64,000 nucleotides of DNA from Forficula auricularia (GCA_024734495.1 JALMQS010000225.1:5029226-5093225), one strand, 5' to 3'. Positions 33,296 to 44,047 are shown, numbered from the stretch's first letter. Notes: generated by a model not told the origin, from the letters alone. Numbers and translations: made by a program.

Positions 33296-34115
33296 ATTGG
33301 TCAACTTTAATGCTAGCAAAACACAATGCTGCCTAATTTTTAGGCGCGCAGATAGGAACCTTTCCGGACATTTCCTTTATCCGAGCTCATTGAATTCCGT
33401 AATAAAATATCAATGTTAGGTGTCACCTTAGGTTTTGACCTCTCTTGGAATGACCATATTATCTCAGTAGCAAAAGCTGCAGCATGTAAGCTTGGCTTTC
33501 TTTTCCGAACCAAACGATTTTTCACCCCCACTCAACTCCTTATATTATACAAGGCTCAAATTCGCCCCTGTCTTGAATATTGCTCGCATTTGTGGAGAGG
33601 AGCCTCCAAGTATTCTCTTAATACCTTAGATGCAATACAGAGGCGAGTTATCAGACTGATAGGCAATCAAACATTAACTGACACTCTCGACTCCCTAGCC
33701 CATCGTAGATCTGTCTCCGCCCTTTTCCCTTTTTTATAGATATTACCATGGCTTTTGTTCTGACGAAATAAAATCGATAATCCCACCAAAGGCTTCATTT
33801 GCGCAAAATACACGATTTTCTAAAATTTAACACCCCTACGCGCTTAAACTAGATACTAATCGAACAAACGCATTCGCCAATTCATTTATCCCTATGACAT
33901 CTAGGAGACTTTCGGGAATCTTCTTCCCCCGACCGTCTTTTCCAGCTACTGTAACCTTCAATCTTTCAAGACCAGCATCCACAGATACCTTCGACTGCTA
34001 CCCAATCCCTAAATCTCCTTATCTTCACGTTACAAGTGTCCACCACGGACTTCAGAGGTTGTACCTTCTTGGTGCAAATTCTTCTTGTTTCAATATCATT
34101 ATAAAAAAAAAAAAG
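33296..34115 (+). pseudogene. LINE reverse-transcriptase C-terminal remnant
   Basis: Three successive frames together read as the end of a non-LTR retrotransposon protein. From about 33297 the text NFNASKTQCCLIFRR is the start of the post-catalytic RT region. A shift near 33410 leads into LGVTLGFDLSWNDHI and, further on, YKAQIRPCLEYCSHLWRGA and LDAIQRRVIRLI (33413-33720), the classic segment following the RT domain. A shift near 33735 continues to the C-terminal part (SRRLSGIFFPRPSF, 33894 onward). The sequence ends in an A-rich tail at 34103-34113. At least two frameshifts show it is dead. Probably Jockey-like. No 5' part is present. Confidence 0.88.
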
Positions 34116-34384
34116 ATAGAGATAAAAAAATGAAAATTGGTTTAAAGTAACTTAAAATTTTTAAACTATATAATCTACCCCATCTTCTTGGAAACTAATA
34201 TAATACGCCCTTGCTTTATTATTTTATTTCACTTACGCCAGACTTTTTCTCTTACGAGATGCATGCACAGTATTATATTGTCACTATTAATAACATCAGT
34301 AAAAAGAGAAAAATAAAATAATTTTAATAAAAAAAATAATAAAACCGACTCTGAAAAATATAAAAAAAATATTTATAAGATTGG

Positions 34385-34665
34385 ATCTGAGAATTTTATT
34401 TATATTAATTTATTTATTTATTTTTCGAGGATCTTAATTCCTCTTTAGAATAGGTGTTGATTTTCTTTTGTTTGCAAAAAATAATAACACAGTTATATTT
34501 TTTTTATTTATTTTATTTTATTGTTATATCAAAGGACGTTTTGACATATACATTCATGTCATCATCAGCCTAAAAATAAAATCCCTATTCTAAAAAAGAG
34601 AATTAAGATCCTCGAAAAATAAATAAATAAATTAATAAAAAATAATAAATCTCAAAATAAAATAA
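34385..34665. mobile_element. Palindromic insertion P5 with hammerhead-like motif
   Basis: Left arm TTATTTTTCGAGGATCTTAA is mirrored by TTAAGATCCTCGAAAAATAA on the right; CTTTAGAATAGG is mirrored by CCTATTCTAAAAAAG. The centre holds the motif at 34535-34585. Confidence 0.7.
34535..34585 (-). ncRNA. Hammerhead-like motif in P5
   Basis: Minus strand: TTTTTAGG, CTGATGA (intact), stem II TGACAT / ATGTCA, then AAAACGTC, with G12 of GAAA lost or changed, and CTTTGATA. Motif order and the ACGTC ending match the other copies. Probably inactive because of the GAAA change. Confidence 0.4.
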
Positions 34666-34989
34666 AATAAAAAAGATATAAAATAATAATCTAATTTAGT
34701 TAAACGACGAAATATTTATATAAAAATCAATTTTTGAAGTCGGTGCTAAACAAACTATATAAGCGAGCGTACCTCCCAAAACGTACTAATTAAAATCCGT
34801 CGAGTTAGATTCATAAAATGTATATGTTTGGCACCGACTTCAAAAGTAATTTCATGTTAATATTTCGTCGTTTAGTTGTAATTAAAATGAGATTATTATT
34901 TTTATACCTTTCAGTGTATTTTATTTTATTTTTGAGTTTTATTATTTTATTTGTTACATTTAATTTTTTCTGAAGTCGCTTTTAATTTT

Positions 34990-35305
34990 TATATAAAAAT
35001 CATTTTTCTCTGACTCCTAATAACCGGAAATATATCGAAATCTAAACTCACTTTTGGTTTTATTTTATTTTATGCGAAACCTACTTCGCAATTTTAACCA
35101 ATTTTTATTATTATCTAAAAATGTTTCACCCAAACCACCACCTATCTCCTTAAAAGTTATCAAAAAAAGAAACACTTTTTTCATGCAAGATTACAATACT
35201 TTCACCATACTGGTAAAGTAAAAATGCTTTTAAAAAAAATAATATACAACTTAAATATTTCAATTTTTGACTAATGTATTTTTTATTTTAAAGATTTAAC
35301 AATAA
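34990..35305. other. Degenerate foldback-family end, no gene
   Basis: 35010-35045 has CTAATAACCGGAAATATATCG, a deleted version of the hammerhead-family text at 5650. 35070-35160 carries GCGAAACCTAC and GTTTCACCCAAACC. 35190-35215 has a short minus-strand scrap of the TTTACCATACAGGG family. Confidence 0.4.
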
Positions 35306-35512
35306 TTAAGATTGATCAAGAAAAGTTGTCTCTTCATCTTCCAATTCGGCGACCACCATTCCTGGTCGTAGAATCAAATGATCGATCAGCTGAGAGCACG
35401 CATTACAAGCCACTCGTAATTTCTTTCAATTGCTGCTCGAATATGCTGGGCGTATATTCTTGATTCCTGCAATTCCAATTTGAGTCGAGATAACTCCGCA
35501 TTGGCCATTTGT

Positions 35513-37352
35513 AATTCTTCATCTTTACCTAAGAGGTGCTTTTAAATTAGATTGTACCTGTTAGTGAATTTACATTTGCGCTTCAAATTCACGAATTGTG
35601 TCTATAAGCTGAATTCGAGCCTGTTGAGCAAAGTTTGCTTTTTATTTCTGCTCATCGGTTAGGAGGATTAAATATTCAGATGGCTTACAGACATATTAGC
35701 AAACGTGGTTATTGTGGGAGGAAAAAAAGGTGTCATTTGTGGGAATCTCATTATGTAATTCTTCATCTTTACTCTTAAGAGCTGCTTTTAATATAGATTG
35801 TGCCTGTTAGTGTATTTCCATTTGCGCTTCTAATTCACGAATTGTGACTATCAGCTGAATTCGAGCCTGTTGAGCCAGGTTTGCTTCTTTAGTTTGCTTA
35901 TCGGTTAGGAGGATTGAATATTCATCTGGCTTACGGACATAATAGCAAACGTGGTTACGGGAGGAAAAAAATTGCATTTGTGGGAAACTCATTATAATTC
36001 TTCATCTTTACCATAAAAGAGCTGCTTTTAATATAGATTGTACCTGTTAGTGAATTTCCATTTGAGCTTCAAATTAAGGAATCGTGTCTCTCAGCTAAAT
36101 TCGAGCCTGTTGAGCTAAGTTTGCTTCTCTTTAGTTTGCTTATCGGTTAGTAGGATTAAATATTCAGCTGGTTGGCGGACATAAGAGCAAACGTGGTTAC
36201 GGGAGGATAAAAAGTGGTGTCATTTGTGGGAAGCTCATTATAATTCTTCATCTTTACTCTTATGAGCTGCTTTTAATATAGATTGCGCCTGTTAGTGAAT
36301 TTCCATTTGCTCTTCAAATTCACGAATTGTGTCTCTCAGCTGAATTCGAGCCTGTTGAGCCAAGTTTGCTTCTTTAGTTTGCTTATCGGTTAGGAGCATT
36401 AAATATTCAGCTGGCTTACAGACATAATAGCAAACGTGGTTACGGGAGGATAAAAAAGGGTGTCATTTGTGGGAAGCTCATTATAATTCTTCATCTTTAC
36501 TCTTAAGAGCCGTTTTTAATACAGATTGTGCCTGTTAGTGAATTTCCATTTGAGCTTCAAATTCAGGAATCGTGTCTCTCAGCTAAATTCGAGCCTGTTG
36601 AGCCAAGTTTGCTTCTTTAGTTTATTTATCGGTTAGTAGGATTAAATATTCAGCTGGCTTACGGACATAAGAGCAAACGTGGTTACGGAGGATAAAAAAG
36701 CGGGTGTCATTTGTGGGAAGCTCATTATAATTCTTCATCTTTACTCTTAAGAGCTGCTTTTAACATAGATTGTGGCTGTTAGTGAATTTCCATTTGCTCT
36801 TCAATTTCACGTGAATTGTGTCTCTCTCAGCTGAATTCGAGCTTGTTGAGCCAAGTTTGTTTCTTTAGTTTGCTTATCGGTTAGTAGGATTAAATATTCA
36901 GCTGGCTTACAGACATAATAGCAAACGTGTTTACGGGAGGATAAAAAAAGGGTGTCATTTGTGGGAAGCTCATTATAATTCTTCATGTTTACTCTTAAGA
37001 GCTGCTTTTAATATTGTGCCTGTTAGTGAATTTCCATTTGAGCTTCAAATTTGTGAATCGTGTTCCTCAGCTAAATTCGAGCCTGTTGAGCCACGTTTGC
37101 TTCTTTAGTTTGCTTATCGGTTAGTAGGATTAAATATTCAACTGGCTTACGGACATAAGAGCAAAACGTGGTTACGGGAGGATAAAAAAGGGTGTCATTT
37201 GTGGAACTCATTATAATTATTCATCCTTACTCTTAATAGCTGCTTTTACTATAGATTGTGCCTGTTAGTGAATTTCCATATGTGCTTCAAATTCACGAAT
37301 TGTGTCTCTCAGCTGAATTCGAGCCTTTGAGCCAAGTTTGCTTCTTTAGTTT
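35513..37352 (-). repeat. Tandem array, eight units of about 243 bp, derived from coding exon
   Basis: The marker CCTGTTAGTG (or one-base variant) occurs at 35557, 35803, 36043, 36288, 36531, 36775, 37019 and 37261, giving spacings of 246, 240, 245, 243, 244, 244 and 242. On the minus strand each unit contains TDKQTKEANLAQQARIQL, a stretch ending EAQMEIH, a TAA, then QAQSILKAALKSKDEEL. The modal length near 243 (81 codons) suggests amplification of a coding repeat, but almost every unit has the same TAA and most have further shifts. The best-preserved unit is open for 61 codons at 35807-35992. Confidence 0.85.
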
Positions 37353-37764
37353 GCTGTGGCTAATGTTGTTTTAATTTTTGTTCTACTTTTTTAAAACCTT
37401 CCAATAATTTCCTTTAATAATATTTTGACTTCGTATGTGATATTTTCTTGGTCTAATTGTTTCAATTCTATTGACAGTTGTTCATGCTAGAAAAAATAAA
37501 AAAATGAAATTAAAACATAATATTCAATAATTAGGGGTACAAAATGAGGCACTATATTAAGAAATACATACTCTATGATACAACCTCACATAAATCGATT
37601 TTTAATGTATGGTCGGTTTGTTCGTGCATTATTCTATCGTTCAATATTATATTGAATAATATTTTTTTTTCTTCGTTAATCTAAAAATATCAAAAAATGA
37701 TTATATACAATTCGAAATAAAAGTATTTATAAAAATAAAAAAATCGCATTTTCAAAATACATAC

Positions 37765-37842
37765 TTGTTCTAATTCGTCGCTTATTTCGCTTATGCGAAA
37801 TTCATTGTTCTCATAATATAGGTATTCGTCTTCTGAACTTTG
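37765..37842 (-). pseudogene. Best-preserved internal exon of the coiled-coil gene
   Basis: 78 bp, phase 0 at both ends, flanked by TTTCTTTCTTTAG and GTATGTATTTTG on the minus strand. Acidic residues dominate (SSEDEY, SEISDELEQ). Together with short introns of 84-100 bp this is the clearest sign of a spliced host gene in the window, although neighbouring exons carry disabling changes. Confidence 0.6.
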
Positions 37843-38019
37843 CTAAAGAAAGAAAAAATAATTAATTACCTATTTATTTTCAATGAGCCATAAATCAATA
37901 ATTTATTATAATAAAGTAACTGAAATTTAAAAATTTTAAAATTTTGGTCGGTTTGCCATATATAAATACATATTTGTGAAATTTACCCAGAATTTTATAT
38001 TTTTTAAATTTTATGGGTG

Positions 38020-38220
38020 AGGTTGAGTATCGTACACGGGTCTAGGCTTTCACAAAGGGTAGAACTTTCATTTTCGACCCCTCCTCCCCATTTTGGGTTG
38101 TTAGATTTTGCATTTCTAGCCTTCTGTGGACCCACAGATTATGTATATAAAATTTGGTTGAGTTTTGTCCAAAGGGCTAGAATTTTTTTTTGCCCCCCCC
38201 CCCCCCCCCCGCAGAACCAC
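38020..38220. repeat. AACCAAATTTTGTATACATAA family fragment
   Basis: GGGTAGAACTTTCATTTTCG, AGCCTTCTGTGGACCCACAG and AATTTGGTTGAGTTTTGTCC with C-runs. The same text builds the internal repeats of the foldback at 61970 and occurs at 24580, 41820 and 54040. The 70-codon open frame here is part of the repeat. Confidence 0.7.
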
Positions 38221-38392
38221 TTACCATAGTATCTGATAAATTTATTATGTCTCATGACTGTTTTCTAATGATGATCTATTTTCATATATTTTAATTCTTT
38301 CAAAAAGTCTTCATCACTGTCTTTTCGTCAAAATTTAAAATTTTTAAATTTAAATTTTCACAATTTATATTTTCCTTTTCAAATTTTTCATT

Positions 38393-39198
38393 CTGAAAAA
38401 TCAAATTCATATACTTTATTTACAGATATGTATTAATGTAATTTAAAATATATACGGTACAATATAGTTATATTAGAAAAAATTAAGTTGAATATTATTT
38501 TTAATATGAAACAATTGTTTCAACAAGGCATGAATTTTTATTATTTCATGCATTTTAGAGAATTTACCCTGCTTATATTTTTAATGAAAATTATTTTATT
38601 TTACATACCTAATTAATATTTTAAATAAAATAGGCATCTTTTGGGGATTATCATTCTGAGTGTACCTAATTTATTTCAAGAAAAAATAAATAATCATTTT
38701 CATGTCATTTACAAGAAATTTTTTGAAACAAATTTTGTTCCCTCAAATTTTTTTATAAAATAATTTTAAAATTTAACTTAGTCACTTTTTTATATTTTTA
38801 GCCAAAATCTCTATAATTTCTCTCTGATTTTATAATTATTGGTTTAATAGTCAAGCAGAGCAATTGCTAACATATATAGGTACTACAGACATTTTCTTAA
38901 AAGGACTTTTTAAATTTTTAAAAATTAAAGATATATAAAAATTTCAGTTTTAAAATTTTTTAATAAAAATGAGGTTTGTGATTAAAAATACTTTAAACTG
39001 TAATTTGGGAAAGATATTATCTAGTTAATATGAATAATTCAATAACCATTTGAAAAAGATACCAGCCAAAATGGCTTGGAGTGAAACTTGACAAGAAATT
39101 TTAATTTATTTTCTATTATTCCTTCTTCAGTGAATTTATCCAACTTTTACCTACTTTGTAAATCAAATTTCTTCTCTTTTATTAATAGCTATTAACAG
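38393..39198. other. AT-rich DNA upstream of the coiled-coil pseudogene
   Basis: No further exon could be placed with confidence. Long A/T runs. Nothing else recognised. Confidence 0.4.
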
Positions 39199-39199
39199 G

Positions 39200-39500
39200 G
39201 GTGTAGTGGAGGGTATACGTCGGTATACGGCGTATACCCTATGATTTGATCTGAACAAATAGACTATTCTATTTGAAAATTATAATAAAAAACATTTTAT
39301 TTAATCCATATATATATAAAAGCGAAATACCATTCACTCACTCACACAACACGAAAACTCCTAAACTACTAGACCTAGGGGCTTGAAATTTAGTATATTG
39401 GTACTTTATACGCCATAGATGTCAACTAAGAAGGGATTTTACGAAAATCCACCTAGATCTGTGATTGGCTGATTCTGTTGCCATGTTTTTGTTTACTCAA
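39200..39500 (+). mobile_element. Possible hAT-type end followed by Helitron-like 5' end
   Basis: CAGGGGTGTAGTGGAGGGTA at 39200 resembles a hAT terminus. At 39305, after A, TCCATATATATATAAAAGCG starts a segment with CATTCACTCACTCACACAAC, ACTCCTAAACTACTAGACCT and GGGGCTTGAAATTTAG, which is typical of Helitron 5' regions in arthropods. No 3' end in cis was identified. Confidence 0.5.
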
Positions 39501-41423
39501 ATTCTGTTTTTTTTTTTTTATATATATATATAAATTAAAACCACGAAGAATAACCATTCTACATTGGATTTTTGGTTTTTCGGCAATTATTGGTAACCAT
39601 TGATAAAGACATGGAGGTATGGAGTCAAAAAATGAAAATTCTAGCCCTTTGGACCAAACTAATGAATTCTATAACCTTTTTGTCTCTCCTATGACCAAGT
39701 AAGGCGTATGTTTTTTACAAATGTTAAAAAAAATATGAGAAAATAAAATTAAAATTCGGATTAAAGACTGTTTACCATTTGTTTTTGTGCTATATTTTAA
39801 ATGTTCTATCAGTTTCAATTTATAGAACTTTGATTGTCTTATAAATATTTAAATATGAAAATTCACGAAACTTATGACAATAAAAAAAAAAAAAAAAAAA
39901 AAAAAATACTTTATGATCTAGTAAATTTTTCCGAACTACTAAATATATTAATTGTGTAACTGATTACTTTCTTCAAATAGCTATTATTCCCCCCATGGTG
40001 TAATTATCTTTAGTTTAGGAAACATGGTCATGAAACGGATAACTGTAAAATTTGTTCCGAATCCTGATAAAGGGTTCTCTATTTCGGCGTCCAAAATATC
40101 CCTCCGCGTTTCAAATAGATTTTCTAATTTTCAAAATTTGAGAGAAGGGGATTTGGGTTGCCAAATCATTCCGTGATTTTACGTTTTCGCGATGATAGAA
40201 GCCTGTCTTCTGAGCTTGAATATTTTGACGACTGGGGCGAATATAAAATTCACAAAATATCATGCTTAAATAAATTTTAAAAAGGCCTATTTAATAAAAC
40301 TATACTTGATGAGGTGCCAAAATGTCCTATTTTTTTTCGACTTTGACTATTGAACGAACTGTAGAGATCAACAAACTCTGCCTACATATTAAATTTCAAT
40401 AATACTTTTAAGTTTAGGGGTACAGAGGCAATGAATTCTCATCAAAGTATTCCGATTTAGACTTTTGAGTTATGGAATCCTAATAGTAACAAAATTAAAT
40501 GGTCGATGTCACATTATTATATAATTACCTCATTATCTCTCCTTTCTTTCTTTTTTCTTTTACATAAACAATTGTCTGAAATATTAAAAATTATTAGTAA
40601 AATCAATTAGAAATTAATAATTTATTAATTTAATGTAAATTCATACCCATTTTCTGCTTTTCTTTTGGTTTTTTTTTTGAATTTATTTCTCTCTCGTTTT
40701 TTTTTTGTTCCTACGTTTTTAGCCTTAGAACTGTGGCAACCTATTCATTGTTGGAATTAATTATATAGACTTCAAGTAAACATGCCGTTGCTAGGATTCG
40801 ATACAAGAGTGGGCTAGAGATATCATCACATACTATTAAATGGCATTTGTGCCTGTATCTGTTTATTTATATATATATTCCGTCCCCCCAGGCTTGTCTG
40901 TATGTCTGTCCCCCTAGAAATATTCAATCAAATAACTCCTAAACTTTTGTCTCTACGACAAATTCCATTAGATTCAAAATTGTAGAGGATGTAATTTTTG
41001 ATATTTTTGTTTAAAAAATTTGGAAAATAACCACCCAAATTGAGGTGGGTCAAAAATGAAAATTCTAGTTGAAAATTCATGTTGAAAAAAAAAATTTCCA
41101 AAACTTTTTATTTAGAGGACATAATAAATTGCATATTTGCACTTCAACATAAAAATTCTTGATTAATATTTCCTTAAATACATATGTACTTAGATTGTTT
41201 CTTTCTAAATTTGAGAGGAAGCAACATTTTTTGTTCTTTTTAAAAATATTTTACCAATGAAAAAGAGAGAAATTCAATCGCAAGATTCTAAAGGTCTTAG
41301 CACAGACTCTTTCCTGTGCCTACTTGGTTAGCACTAAGAGACGAAATAATGTTTATATCTTATTATCTTGACTTGACCCGAAATATATACCTATTGATTC
41401 TTGCTCATAAGCAATATATCTTT
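39501..41423. other. No intact gene; microsatellites and TE scraps
   Basis: A poly-A run of about 27 at 39880-39906. 39540-39615 matches the 31.2-kb tandem unit. 40535-40740 on the minus strand contains two K/R-rich stretches near GTATGA and GTAATT donors, which might be remnants of upstream exons but also contain stops. 40880-40990 has a TCTGTATGTCTGTCC segment of TE character. Confidence 0.4.
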
Positions 41424-41929
41424 ACTTTACCATACAGGGTATGGTCAAGTATTGTAATCGTGCATAAAAAAAAGCGGTTTTTTTTCCTTCTTTTTTTTCG
41501 AAATATTTCAAAAACGGCTGAAAGTATTGAGCAAAACCATGGCATTTCCTTTTAAAAAAGCTCTAATAAGTGAACATCGAAAAATTTATATTTTTTGAGA
41601 AAATAATTGTTTTGTCAAAATGTCTGTTAGTCTGTCTGTTAGTTAGTCTGTGCGTTACCAAATATTTGTGGACGAGCTAGCTCAAAAACTAGTGTGAATA
41701 ACGAAACCAAATTTCACACTTAGTTTTGGTCCATAGAGATTAAGAGCTGATTAGATTTTGCTGCATATCGAGGGGGGTGGAGGGGGGTTAAAAATTAAAA
41801 ATCTAGCCTATTTGAGCAAACTCAACCAAATTTTGTAAACATAATCAGTGGGACCCCAGAAGTCTAAGCATGAAAAAACTAGCCCCCCCTTCCCTACATG
41901 AATATAAATAATTATATTAAAATTGGATG

Positions 41930-42164
41930 TTGATGAAGGCAGTATACAGTGGTTGTAAAAAAAATAAGACTGGTTTTATTATCTTACATTTATTCGTTAA
42001 ACCGACGTTGATTTGAACTACTTTCATTGACTTTTCGTTACCCTGAAGAAGGAGAGAATAAATCTCCGAAACGTCGGTTTAAGGAATAAATGTAAGATAA
42101 TAAATCCATTATAGTCTCATTTTTTTTACAACCACTGTGTACTGCCTTCATCAACATCCAATTT
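41930..42164. mobile_element. Palindromic insertion P4 with hammerhead motif
   Basis: Left arm AATTGGATGTTGATGAAGGC, CAGTGGTTGTAAAAAAAATA and TTATCTTACATTTATTC are mirrored on the right by AATAAATGTAAGATAATAAA and GCCTTCATCAACATCCAATT. The tail ACCAGTCCGTCTCCTAAAGA is on the right, the reverse of its position in P3. Confidence 0.8.
42035..42085 (+). ncRNA. Hammerhead-ribozyme-like motif in P4 (best stem II)
   Basis: CGTTACC, CTGAAGA (42043-42049), an extra A, stem II GGAGA / TCTCC with loop GAATAAA, GAAACGTC (42068-42075), GGTTTAAGG. Both core boxes are intact and stem II is perfect. ACGT would form the minimal stem III and cleavage would follow GTC. Stem I beyond ACC/GGT is weak in this copy. 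The A between core and stem II occurs in P1, P3 and P4. Confidence 0.55.
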
Positions 42165-42265
42165 CATATTTATACCAGTCCGTCTCCTAAAGAAAAACGC
42201 TATCAATTTTATTAAATATTAAATATAAGTGAGGGGCCAGGTTGTATGGTAAAGTCAAGTGGATG

Positions 42266-42877
42266 GCCACATCAGAACACGTCAGCTTATTTTATTTGTG
42301 AAAGCCACCTATTAATCCATTTTTAATTTTAATAAATAGTTTTCACCTTGAACCTAAACCACTTTCCCTAAGTAAAATTGGTTCTTTCTTTAAAAAAAAT
42401 TCAATTTTATAATATATCCATATAAAATATGATCTCAAAGTATTTAATACCTATTACCTATTGATTTTAATAAAAATAATTTTTTTTATTAATTTTTATC
42501 ACTAATAATAATAAATATATAATATTATATAAAACAATTTATTTTTATCCCACTATAAAATAAAATAACAAACTAATTTGAAAAATATAAAATTCGGTTG
42601 ATTAAAAAAATTGCATTTTGTCCAATAATGCACAAATGATCAGGCACATTTCTTAATTAAATTCTTGTTTATTAGGAAAAATAACTTAAAATAATATAAT
42701 AAGTATCTTTAATCAATAGTTAGTAAAAAAAGGTGTCTACTTTTAATTAACAAAAAAATAAATATTCAAATAACTTTTAAGTTTGTTTTTTATTAAAATT
42801 AAGTAATTTCAATACATAGAAAATAATTTATTTGAAAACATTTTAATATATAAAATATTACAAAATTATAATTTTTC
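42266..42877. other. AT-rich DNA, no gene seen
   Basis: A GTGAAAGCCACC / GTTTTCACCTTGAACC pair at 42296-42355 is a diverged copy of the foldback-family termini. The remainder is very AT-rich. Confidence 0.45.
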
Positions 42878-43440
42878 TTTTTACTTTATCCAATGCAAAG
42901 CATGGGTAAAGTATTGTAATCGCTCTCGGGGCAAGCGTGGCTTCAAAGGGTCCTCAGGTAAAGACTACGGAACCCATGGACTCAATCAAAGTCACAAATT
43001 GTAGTATTCAATTAGGTTGAATTTTAGCACGTGACGGTTTTGCCAAAAATTACAAGGGGTCTCGTCGAGAGGCCAAAAAGTGCGATTTTTTCATTTAGTG
43101 CGTGCGGATGGATGGATGGATGGATGGATGGATGGATGGATGTATGGATGTATGTTATCGTTTTTTTGGCCCACGATTTTTTCCACACCGTTGCACCGAT
43201 TGAAATGAAATTGAAAACCTAGCATTCTTTTAACAAAATGAAGCGTTGATTAGTTTTTGGTACATATCGGCCCACAAACATTAGTACTTTATTTAAGTAC
43301 TTTTTTAGTTTTTTCTAAATATCTTGAAAATGACTTAACCAATTTTGATGAAATTTAATATCCTAATTAAGTACTTGGCGACCACAAAAAAGGTTAAATA
43401 AAGTTTTTAGTAAAATTATATTTTAAAGTACTTTACTCTA
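42878..43440 (+). repeat. ACTTTATCCAATGC dispersed repeat, copy 2
   Basis: Near-identical to 30418-30985, with a longer GGAT microsatellite (43104-43155). It runs directly into MITE sequence at about 43500. Confidence 0.8.
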
Positions 43441-43499
43441 GAACATATTAATATTTCAAATGAATTTGGATAAAGTTTAGCAACGATCCGTTGCAGTTT

Positions 43500-44047
43500 A
43501 TTTTTTCATTGGTATTAGACCTTTTTTGTCAGGGTTGTTCAGGCCTAACTTCTTTGTTTATGAACCGATTTCGATGATTCTTTTTTTATTGGAAAGGGGC
43601 CATCTTAGGGATGGTGCCATATTAATTTGGTCAAGTTCTGATGATATGATCACTATTAATAACGTCACTAAAAAGAGAAAAAAAAATTAAGAAAAAAATA
43701 AAACCGACTTTAAAAAAATTAAATGCAACAAATAAAATACACTAAAAGTTATAAAATAATTATTATCTTATTTAGTTACAACTAAACGACGAAATTTTAA
43801 CTTGAAGTTACTTTTTGAAGTCGGTGCCAAACATATATAACTTACCTTTTATGAATCGCACTCGACGGATCTTACTTAGTACGTTTGGCGGGTTCGCTCG
43901 CTTTTAGGTATAGTTTGTTTGGCACCGACTTCAAAAAGTAATTTCATGTTAATATTTCGTCGTTTAGTTGTAACTAAATAAGATAATAATTATTTTATAC
44001 CTTTTAGTGTATTTTATTTGTTGCATTTAATTTTTTTGAAGTCGGTT
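43500..44047 (+). repeat. ACCGACTTC MITE, 5'-truncated copy with foldback
   Basis: TTCATTGGTATTAGACCTTT and TTCAGGCCTAACTTCTTTGT match 55490-55550. The 3' half (43702-44047) is an inverted repeat: AACCGACTTT, CAACAAATAAAATACACTAA and AACTAAACGACGAAAT mirrored around a unique centre at about 43840-43920. Ends GAAGTCGGTTTTA. Confidence 0.75.

Larger units (their letters stand above)
34342..34983. mobile_element. ACCGACTTC-type foldback carrying nested palindrome P5
   Basis: Outer ends ACCGACTCTGAAAAA (34342) and TTTTTCTGAAGTCGCTT (to 34983) are degenerate ACCGACTTCAAAAAA termini. The interior repeats CGACGAAATATTTATAT, AAGTCGGTGC and TTCGTCGTTTAGTTGTAA as in 43702 and 55680. Palindrome P5 (34385-34665) lies inside its left half. 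Confidence 0.6.
35306..38392 (-). pseudogene. Broken coiled-coil protein gene with amplified last exon
   Basis: Minus-strand exons can be traced by splice sites. Exon 38225-38392 (acceptor TTTTTCAG, donor GGTAAGTGG) encodes acidic/Asn-rich NEKFEKENINCENLN, then a frameshift into SDEDFLKELKYMKIDHH and a TAG. Exon 37765-37842 is clean: 26 codons (QSSEDEYLYYENNEFRISEI..), CTTTAG acceptor, GTATGT donor. Exon 37585-37680 gives INEEKKILFNIILND in the same phase; its donor GAG/GTTGTA is weak. The last exon starts at 37486 (TTTTTTCTAG) with HEQLSIELKQLDQENITYEV, is frameshifted near GGAAGGTTTT, and runs into the 243-bp tandem array. The terminal unit reads KDEELQMANAELSRLKLELQ, a frameshift, then a C-terminus ending DDEETTFLDQS-like (LEDEETTFLDQS) and TAA at 35306-35308. 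Heptad-rich, charged sequence suggests a coiled coil. The family is not recognised. Confidence 0.6.
41424..42265 (+). repeat. TTTACCATACAGGGTATGG dispersed repeat, copy 2
   Basis: Same ends and interior as 24133-25085, including CAGGTTGTATGGTAAAGTCA and GTGGATGGCCACATCAGAAC. It carries palindrome P4 at the position where copy 1 carries P3. Confidence 0.8.

Noticed and set aside
35306..38392. In-frame TAA/TAG within coiled-coil exons read as glutamine (alternative genetic code)
   Set aside because: Several stops lie where Gln would fit, but TGA and frameshifts also occur, the mariner TAG replaces Trp, and the 328-codon LRR gene has no internal stops. Pseudogenisation is simpler.
40532..40745. 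Upstream K/R-rich exons of the coiled-coil gene
   Set aside because: Donor- and acceptor-like sites exist, but no joining keeps an open frame without invoking further errors, and the A/T-rich text produces Lys/Arg codons by chance.
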